Shown: positions 56,588 through 64,000 of the stretch, in pieces
How the letters are laid out: every line of letters starts with the position of its first letter
Numbering within the stretch: the first letter of the stretch is position 1
Assembly (NCBI GenBank): GCA_951812925.1
Contig: OX638369.1
Location: 42,155,061-42,219,060, forward strand
Source of the DNA: Calliopum simillimum
Taxonomy: Eukaryota; Arthropoda; Insecta; Diptera; Lauxaniidae
Length of the DNA stretch: 64,000 nucleotides
Direction: 5' to 3'
Notes under the pieces: model-generated
What the model saw: only the letters and a program-made list of their open reading frames with translations
Told to the model about the DNA's origin: nothing
The model's database searches: none
Position numbers and translations under genes: made by a program

Positions 56588-56826
56588 ATTGCCCTACCAC
56601 ACATACCACATTAGCTGCCAACTTTTTAAAAACAGCTTTTTTAACTTTTTTCAGATTTTGCTCAATAACTTTTTTTAATGAAGTTGCACACATTTTATTG
56701 AAATACATTCTGTAGCCAATACTTTAATGATCAGCATAAAAAAATTTGGCTGAATTCGATCTAACGGTTCTCTTGTAAATTTGATAAAAAGATAACCTAT
56801 ACCACAACAGCATCAGTTCCCCTATA

Positions 56827-57222
56827 GGGGCTGTTCAATATTCGTTAAAAGCAGAACAAACATTTTGATGCCATCCATCTATCTTAAGGACATAACTTCA
56901 AAATCATGATCATGGACTCCGAAAACCCCCGAGTGATGAAATTTACACCAAAATATTGAAAAAAATAGTTTAACGCCCTCTTTCGGGGCGTGTTGCAACA
57001 TCGCCATAATGAAATTTTTTTAAACACCACTCGGTTTCCGAAAGCTTTTAAAAAACGAGAAATTTACATCCAAAACTTCAGTTGATGGGGAACGTCCCAT
57101 ATATATTTTGGAAATTTTTTCGAATAGTCAGAATAAGAGAAATATCGCTCGGTGTAATCCTTTGAACTACTTACATAGTATCTATTTCATAATCTGGCTG
57201 GCCTTCATATATGGCACCGGCA
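56827..57222. other. Spacer between the two nests
   Basis: No gene. The minus and plus frames here are short and random-looking. Confidence 0.5.
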
Positions 57223-59114
57223 CACAATGGGAGAGTTTATATGGAACGGCGGTCATACATATTAATAATAGAGCTAGTACAGATGTTTTTAACATTCAAA
57301 TAATTAAAATCTGTGAATATGAATAAAATCCGCCGATGGACACGCCTTCCTCCCGTACAAAGTTGGAGCGTGGCCGGAATTTTTTTTTTAAAATGGGTAT
57401 CAATTTCCAATAACTTGACCCCGCTGATTTTAAAAATGTTAAAAATTCTGAGCTATCTTTTAGAGTTTTCAAGGTATAAGGAATAAACGAAAATCTACTT
57501 TATAAAAACTTGATTTTATGTGTTTGTGTATTTGTCCCTTATGGACTCGGGAACTAACTAACCGTTTTTTAAGAAGTTGTTATATTGTGTTTGTACAAAA
57601 AAATGCTAAATTATAAGCTAAAAAAGTGGGCGGTGCCACGTCCCCCAAAAAATTAACTAATCATATCTCCGAAACCCTTTGACGCAGATAAATGAGATTT
57701 GGTAAATGTGTAAAAATCATCAGGATAAATAATGTTCAATAGACAAATGGGTGGTGCCACGCCCTCAAAAACATAAATTCATTATTTCTCTTACAATAAG
57801 TAGATATGATTGGGTACATATGATAAGGCAATTAAAAAAAATAGTTCTCGCTAGAAAAGTGGGTGGTGCCACGCCCCTCTGAATGCTGATTCATCATATC
57901 TGAGAAACTTTTCGACGTAGATAGACAAAATCTGGTACACATTTAAAGGGTATTTGAAAAAATAATTTTAAATAAATAAATAGGCAGTGCCACGCTCGAC
58001 GAAAATGAAATTTGTCATATGCTTCGCTATGGTATATCCCAGTAAAGAGAGGGCGATTCCCAAAGGGCTGAAAAGGGGAGAATACACCCTTTAACTGTAA
58101 AACGTTGAAGACTTAAAGAAACAAAAATAGTTTGTTTTTTAAAAAACTGCAACAGGAAAAAATTCACAGAAAAAAAAAGTTCTCTAAAAAGGCAGTAGGG
58201 ACTTTGCATTTCGATTAAGCATACTTTCCAACACAGTATGTTGAAAAATAATGAAAATCAGAAATTGTTTATTTTTTTTCTTTTGATGTTAAAGTTTGTA
58301 ATTTTTCCATTTTTAATTTTTTTTTTTTAATTTGGAAAATCACTATAATTCACATAAAATTTGCAGAAAAAAAATTGGTTATTTTTAACAAAGTAGAAAC
58401 AATATACTTTATTACGCTATCCTACTTAACTGCAAATTAACTAGAGCGTTTACCTAGTACTTTCTAATGTAAAAAGTTCCATATAGCATTTTTGCTATTG
58501 GAAGTCCAACTTTGAGCGTACTGTGTAACTAAACCAAAACAAAATTTTAAAATTTTAAAGTTTTTTTTCCGTCCCTAAGTATTATCTGACGATTGCACAG
58601 TGTTTTACGTAGAACAAGCTAGGTGGACAAAATTCATTAACAGATATCTAAATATTAGTAATGAGGTAATGTCAACAATTCCCCCCGTACATAATATACC
58701 TACTTTTTCTTGTGTAAATATTTGATAAGTTCGAAATTTTGTGACAATTGTCATGATGGATTTTTTAACAGAAGGTTAGTATTTTGTGTTTAAATAAGAC
58801 ATTTGTCATAACTTCCCTCAGGGAAAGTTTCGAAAACACTTAAAAAATAACGTTTATCTCTGTGTATCCAGACTTAATTTTGGGTATAAGTTAGTTGTAC
58901 CTGACCATTGGATTACAACTATTTCATTTTTTTAGAACATTTTCACTCAATCTCAAGAAGTGAGTTTTTTCAAGAGTGGCTTAAGCATGACAAGGTCAAA
59001 AAATTACTGTCTTTATGATTTTATAGTATCTGTTATATGTGTATTTGAAAAATTCGAAATTTTGTGGCATTAAATGCCTGCTGCCGTGAAAGCGCGAAAC
59101 AAAGATTGCTGCCG

Positions 59115-60811
59115 CACAATGGGAGGGTTTGTATGGAACGGCGGTCATATATAGTAATAATAAAGCTAGGCTATTGAGACTTGGTACAGATGTTTTTTAC
59201 ATTAAAATAATAAAAATCTGTGAATATGAACAAAATCCGCCGACGGACACGCCTACCTCCCATACAAAGTTGGGGCGTGGTCCGATTTTTTTTTCAAAAT
59301 GGGTATCAATTTTCAATAACTTGACCCCGCTTATTTCAAAAATGTTAAAAATTTTGCGCTATCTTTTATAGTTTTCAAGATATGAGGAATAAACGAAAAT
59401 CTACTTTATAAAAAATAGATTTTGTTTGTTTGTGTATTTGTCCCTTATTAACTCGGAAATTAAGTATCCGATTTTAAAAAAGTTTTTATATTATGCTAGT
59501 ACAAAAAAAGGCTAAGCTATATACTAAAAAAGTGGGCGGTGCTACGCCCCCCAAAAAATTGACTTATCATATCACCGAAACTCTTTGACGCAGATAAATG
59601 AGATTTGGTAAATGTTTAAAAATCATGAGGACAAATAATGTTCCTAGGACAAATGGGCGGTGCCACGCCTTCAAAAAAAGAAAACTCATCCTATTTCTGA
59701 AAATATTTGACGAAGATAAATATTATTTGGTATATATGAAAAGACCATCAGAACAAATAATCCGCACGCCTACCAAAAAATAAATTTATTTTAATTAGTT
59801 TTTTCATTTAATTGCAACACCTCTTGAGCTTCTGGTGATAACTCTTTATATTTTTTATCACGTTTTACTCGGATTTGGCTAATAATCGGATCAGAAGAGA
59901 TCAGCATGTAATGCAAAACGTCTTCGTTGTTTGCTACTCTAGAGCACAATCTGCTGTTGTGTAACCTAGCGCTTTTAAAAACTTTGTTTGATGCTTCCTG
60001 AGCTTCTTCGGAAAGACTACCAATTGGTATTTGAAGTGCTTGTATGATATTATACCAATTATAATGTTTTTTGTATAGCCTTCAATATGCTCTTGGCTTA
60101 TTTTAAGAAAGGGTGAGTCCCAAGGGGGATTTAAAGGAGGAAATATACCCCTTACCTGTCACACTTCTCTTAAAAAAATTTTTTTTTGGAATTTAAGAAG
60201 ACTGTAAGCTTAAAATTGATAAATATATTGTAAAACGTTGCAGAATGTAAAGAAATAAAAATATTTTTTTTCTCAAAAACTGCTACAGGAAAAAATTCAT
60301 AGAAAAAAAAGTTCTCAAAAAAGGCAGTAGGGACTTTGCATATCGATTAAGCATACTTGGCCACATATTATATTGAAAAATAATGAAAATCAGAAAATGT
60401 GTTTTTTTTTTTTAATGTCAAAGTTTGCAATTTTTCCATTTTTACCATTTTTTTTTAAATATTTGAAAAACCACTATAACTCACATAAAATCGGCAAAAA
60501 AAAAATAAAAATATTTTTAACAAAGTAGGAACAATATACTTTCTAACGATATGCTACATTAGTGGATCGGGCTTAAAACAAATTAACTAGAGCGTTTATC
60601 CAGCAGTTCCTAATTTTAAAAGTTCTGTAGAGCATTTTTTCTGTTTAAAGTCCAACTTTGGGCTCACTGAGTTGCTAAGCCAAAACAAAATTTTAAACAT
60701 TTATAGTTTTTTTTTCCGTCCCTATGTATTATCTGACGATTGGCGTAAAAATTTTTTTAATCCATAGCACTTTCAAATTTTACCTATTTATGGCCACAAT
60801 CTCCCATTGTG
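59115..60811. mobile_element. Transib-like element R, copy 2 (innermost), 1697 bp
   Basis: CACAATGGGAGGGTTTGTAT at 59115 and CTCCCATTGTG ending 60811 are its ends. The flanking pentamers TGCCG (59110-59114) and CGCCG (60812-60816) match at four of five positions. Blocks parallel copy 1: ACACGCCTACCTCCCATACA, GTGGGCGGTGCTACGCC, AAAGGCAGTAGGGACTTTGC. It also keeps a transposase fragment on its minus strand that copy 1 lacks. Its insertion point falls inside the C-terminal coding segment of element T. Confidence 0.8.
59791..60066 (-). pseudogene. Transib transposase C-terminus inside R copy 2
   Basis: An open stretch of about 91 codons without an initiating Met reads YNWYNIIQALQIPIGSLSEE, AQEASNKVFKSARLHNSRLC, NNEDVLHYMLISSDPIISQI, then KKYKELSPEAQEVLQL and a stop at 59791. 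IGSLSEEAQEASNK and LISSDPIIS are the Transib C-terminal hallmarks, with the acidic LSEEA segment where the last catalytic residue is expected. The remainder of the transposase is absent, so R is a deletion derivative of a Transib lineage distinct from T. Confidence 0.78.
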
Positions 60812-61554
60812 CGCCGGTTCCGTGAACAAAACCCAAGAAAGTGGTCGCGCATACCCACGACTAAGGATTTATTATCTATGCTACTCTTAACTTCTGATTC
60901 TTTTATAAACTCCTTAATAGAAATACCAAAAAAAAAAAAAAAAAAAAACGAGATAAATTGTGTGCAGAGGCCTTAAAACTGATTATCCCTCCTACAATAG
61001 TTCCACAATCACGACCAAATATCTTGCCAGAACCTGAGGAAGATTATGTTGTATCAGATCAGATTCATCGGATGAAATTGACGATGAAACTGAGTAGTGA
61101 TTGAACATTTGCCAAAAAAAGAAACAATAAATGTTGGTTTTTATACTTTTTCCAACATAAAAAAAATTCTTATTTATTTCTTTTTTGGTTTTTTGTTTAA
61201 TTTTTTTTAGAGAGCTATTCAACGATTCCAATTTTTGCGGTTTCAAACCCTCTCTATTAAGATCTTTTTCCTATATATGTATATGAATTGAAAATATTGA
61301 AATAAAATAAAATTAATCTGTATGAAAACCCCCCCAATGAGCAATCACTTGACCGCTCCGAAAATTTTGGAACACCCTGTATATCAAAATATTAATAATA
61401 TGTCGTAATAAGGTTTTCACTACCCAAAAATATCAAAAAATAATTTTGTCCAGCTAGCTTGTTCTACGTGAAACACTGTGGATTGGCGTAAACATTTTTT
61501 AAATCCATAGCACTTTTAAATTTTACCTATTTATGGCCACGATCCCCCATTGTG

Positions 61555-63194
61555 TGACACCCTACCCTAACGACGCTTTTGCGTAAGTGCGAGTATTTGT
61601 ACTAAAAAATAAAAATCTCGTATGACATAGTAAGTCATTTGAAGTCGGAATATTTGAATTTTTTGCAATCAAGCAAAAGCTTGGCTCAACACACTTTACC
61701 ATAACTAAGTTTGCAAATACAATGAGCAGTACAAAATAAGCGCCATTAAAAGCGCTGGATAGAAAGAACCGAATGGCTTTGTACTTTCCGCTCAGCTTGG
61801 ATACTAAAAAACCAGTTGACAGACACTCCTTGATCAAACCTTCACAAAAATATAGTGCCGGATAATGCGCCATTGTGTTTTATCATTGTGAAATGCAGCC
61901 AGTGTGACAGTACCCTCCTATAGCAATAAATAAACAGAAATCGCTTGATTAAAGAGATTAACTGAAATTCATTTTTAGTACGCAGATCGATAGTTAAGAA
62001 GAATGGATGGCGTTTGGTTCGTAGTTGGGTTTGAAAATGTGTTTCCTTTCATTTCAAAAAGTTTCATAGCCCACACGACGGCAGTATGATTCATTGATCA
62101 AATTCAAAAATTCAATTGAAAACTTTTGGATAATTTCATGTTGGAGATGAACTTGCCAAATTTTTGTTTTGCATTTGTTGGATAATGTGCTATATTTTAA
62201 GCATAAAAAAAGCGTTTAATGAGTTAGTACGCTATAGCTATTTTCATATAACCAAAAGCAGGCGAAATCTAATAATTGTACTTTTTACTTCTCCAACAAA
62301 TCATACAATCTGATCACTCCCAGTTCAATCCAAATTCTAACAATAGCTACTGAGCATTTACAGTCATTAAGTTAAATGTACCATTTTGAATAAAGTTTTT
62401 TTAAATAGCAGCTATTAAATTATATACTTACTTAGTACATTAGGGTAAACATCAAGTAGTGGATATTGCAATTACTTGTAATGTATGTGTTTGTCCACTT
62501 TATTATAATGAACTGGCCAACTTCTTTACCATTTCAGCAGCTGTGCGCATTAGTGACTTCATCAAACAATTTAATGACAAAAGCCAACACTTTAACTTCA
62601 ATTCCAACATTAAAATTGCATTAAACTCTAATGACAACAACGACTTGTCTAATAATACGCGGGCTGACCACAAGATGTCACTAATTGTATTTGAAAAAAC
62701 AGAATACAATTGAAATTTAAAGCTCGCGAGCCAACGTATAAAATTCTGTAAATGTCATCATTTAAGAGATACGGATACAACTTTGTTGTTGCTTTTTTCT
62801 TCTGCTAAATATTTGATTTTAAAACTATTTGCTCAATCACGTATGTATCTCTAAAGGGGAATTTTCAAGCATTTAAGTCAATTTACAAAAGCAAGAGGAC
62901 ACAAAAAGAAGCAGCATTAGCAGTGGAAACGGCAGCAGCAGCAACAATTTAGTCATTTTAGGGTTGCCATTGCTTAAAAATATTCTTGATCTTTATGACT
63001 TGGAAAATGGTAAAATAACAATGAAAAAAACATGATTTTCCATTATTTTTGAGGTTATGAAAACTGGAATATCTCAAAGTTCTGACGTGATGGAAAGAAA
63101 CCAAGTTCAGATTCGTGATACGAAGGTCCCAAACCACCATAATTGGCTTCAAAAATCAAGAGAGGAAAAAAAAGTGTCGAATTTGTAGGCCTGT
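61555..63194. other. Region without a supported gene
   Basis: Two frames of 103 codons (61873-61562, minus) and 84 codons (62459-62713, plus) have plausible composition but no domain, splice partner or codon pattern that I can defend. The rest is AT-rich. Confidence 0.4.
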
Positions 63195-63632
63195 GTAATT
63201 CGGTAAAATTTAGTACATTGCCTCCGTTGTCAAAGTTAGCTCGATTTATTGAAAACGAGTGAAATTGATCAATGGAAACGCCTACCGCCCATGCAAAAAA
63301 TATATTCAAAATGCAGTATTTTGAGCGTTATTCGCGATAAAGCAACCAAAATATGTACACATGAATACCAGGTATAGTAAGTTTTAATTAATGAAAGTGA
63401 ATTCGAACAATTGGGCGCGGCACCTCCCATATAAGCAAAAGTTTCAAAATTGTTTGAGATAATCCATAAACATTTTGCTGAGACACTGAGAACAATAAGC
63501 TCAAGATCTGAGCAAAAGCTATGCGAGTTTGGACAAGAGGTCGTGGCACCTCTCGTATAAGCAAAATTTTTCAAATACTGCAGTGTAGGGTATTTAATGC
63601 TTATCCAGGCCAAATGTAACACCCTTACTAGC
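63195..63632 (+). mobile_element. DINE-1/Helitron-like interspersed element, copy D (5'-truncated)
   Basis: It starts within the block after the microsatellite (ACATTGCCTCCGTTGTCAAAG) and has two GGCGCGGCACCTCCC / GTCGTGGCACCTCTC units. It ends GCAGTGTAGGGTATTTAATG, a damaged hairpin (ATCCAGGCCAAA) and ACACCCTTACTAG. Its left junction reads GTAGGCCTGTGTAATT, a phrase also present next to the MITE at 39357. Confidence 0.7.
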
Positions 63633-64000
63633 CTTATATGAAGACCTGTCGAAACTGTCAAATGTTAATTTTTTATAGCCGAGTGAGGAAAAATTGCCCT
63701 TCAGGTTGAATAAGTACCATGGAAAAATTTATTAAAATTATGCATAAAATCTACCAATAGCGCTCTTATCTTGCTATTAACATGGTAGTCCTGCTTTTTG
63801 ATGATTTTTTATGCAAAAATCTGTCAATAAGTTGGAAAATCTGCTTTTGGTCAGCAAAATCCTATTTTTTATTTTTTTTATAAAAATTGTCAAATCATAA
63901 CTATTTTTGAATATTCGCTATTTTACGTTTCAAGATATATAAACCATGAAAATGACACATATTCAAGATATCAAAAAATTTTCATCCAAGTGGCAACTCT
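63633..64000. other. End of window, no feature
   Basis: AT-rich sequence; nothing recognisable. Confidence 0.5.

Larger units (their letters stand above)
51890..56826. mobile_element. TIR element expanded by nested insertions
   Basis: TAGGGGAACTGATGCTATTG at 51892 and its inverse ending 56824 (one mismatch over 27 bases) are flanked by TA at 51890-51891 and 56825-56826, as for Tc1/mariner-type elements. GTGGTATAGTC recurs inside (51932, 54513). The element proper is only 51892 to about 52235, about 54472-54591 and about 56590-56824. The rest consists of four other elements inserted into it or into each other. Confidence 0.75.
58753..61104 (+). pseudogene. Transib transposase remnant of element T, split by R copy 2
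   Basis: A short exon with ATG at 58756 (58756-58774, donor GTTAGT) joins 58936 onward to give MDFLTEEHFHSISRSEFFQE then WLKHDKVKKLLSL and a stop at 59016; this joining is my inference. The C-terminal part resumes as KARNKDCCR just before 59115. After the inserted R element it continues from 60817 with FREQNPRKWSRIPTTKDLLS, then MLLLTSDSFINSL, the Transib C-terminal pattern, and a tail ending SDSSDEIDDETE (one frame away) near 61094. The central catalytic region is missing. Confidence 0.7.
58596..61480 (+). mobile_element. Transib element T (middle of the nest), 2885 bp
   Basis: CACAGTGTTTTACGTAGAAC at 58596 and its inverse ending 61480 match over about 37 bases with two mismatches. The perfect 5-bp duplication GATTG (58591-58595, 61481-61485) is the Transib target-site length, and the uninterrupted target GACGATTGGCGTAAA is preserved in copy 2 of R near 60737. 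The interior has an N-terminal exon-like part, a C-terminal transposase segment on the + strand, and a whole R element between them. Confidence 0.85.
57223..61554. mobile_element. Transib-like non-autonomous element R, copy 1 (outer, interrupted)
   Basis: The left end CACAATGGGAGAGTTTATAT at 57223 and the right end ATCCCCCATTGTG (to 61554) are inverted repeats opening with the CACAATG heptamer used by Transib elements. Its two parts, 57223-58595 and 61486-61554, are colinear with copy 2 (59115-60811). It carries four units of about 125 bases with GTGGGCGGTGCCACG cores (57625-57995). The flanking pentamers CGGCA and TGACA agree only partly. It is split at 58595 by another Transib-like element. 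Confidence 0.72.

Noticed and set aside
61562..61873. 103-codon minus-strand frame as a gene.
   Set aside because: Composition is plausible, but there is no domain, no splice or polyadenylation context, and it abuts a transposon end; not listed as a gene.

Overview
The window is a piece of a fly (higher dipteran) nuclear genome. It is AT-rich, its genes are split by GT-AG introns, one gene is an unmistakable Hrs orthologue very close to the Drosophila form, and the rest is mostly insect-type transposons. The species cannot be fixed from sequence reading alone.

Only two protein genes are well supported, both on the + strand. The 3' part of an ABCG (White/ABCG1-like) half-transporter occupies 1-8058 in eight exons. 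The endosomal sorting protein Hrs occupies 13478-20792 in nine exons and gives a continuous 794-residue frame. Between them lie a 19-bp-period array of DRE/CGATA-type sites (8769-8815), a broken leucine-rich-repeat gene (8895-9400), a 44-49 bp tandem repeat and a 991-bp hAT element whose end is about 200 bp from the Hrs start codon. A 133-residue intronless ORF at 43522-43923 (- strand) may be a third gene. The large introns of both genes are filled with transposons.

From 21 kb to the end I see essentially a transposon graveyard. It holds mariner copies of several lineages (3903-5193, 23390-24170, 28525-29020, 41923-42798, 48285-49330), a nearly intact Tc1-like element with long IR/DR termini (24463-26110), a DD37E-type relic (31140-32010), non-LTR fragments (14866-15583, 40384-40848), hAT elements with 8-bp target duplications (12286-13276, 28291-28435), DINE-1/Helitron-like repeats (37426-38050, 50982-51785, 54592-55515, 63195-63632), and many hairpin or foldback MITEs.

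The two most striking regions are nests. At 51890-56826 a TA-flanked inverted-repeat element has been filled by a tRNA-like foldback, a 1.4-kb palindrome, a Helitron-like element and another inverted-repeat element. At 57223-61554 three elements of the Transib superfamily (relatives of the RAG recombinase) sit one inside another. Their ends begin with RSS-like CACAATG or CACAGTG heptamers, the middle element has a perfect 5-bp target duplication, and the innermost copy interrupts the middle element's transposase near its C-terminal catalytic segment. A further Transib fragment lies at 33236-33439.
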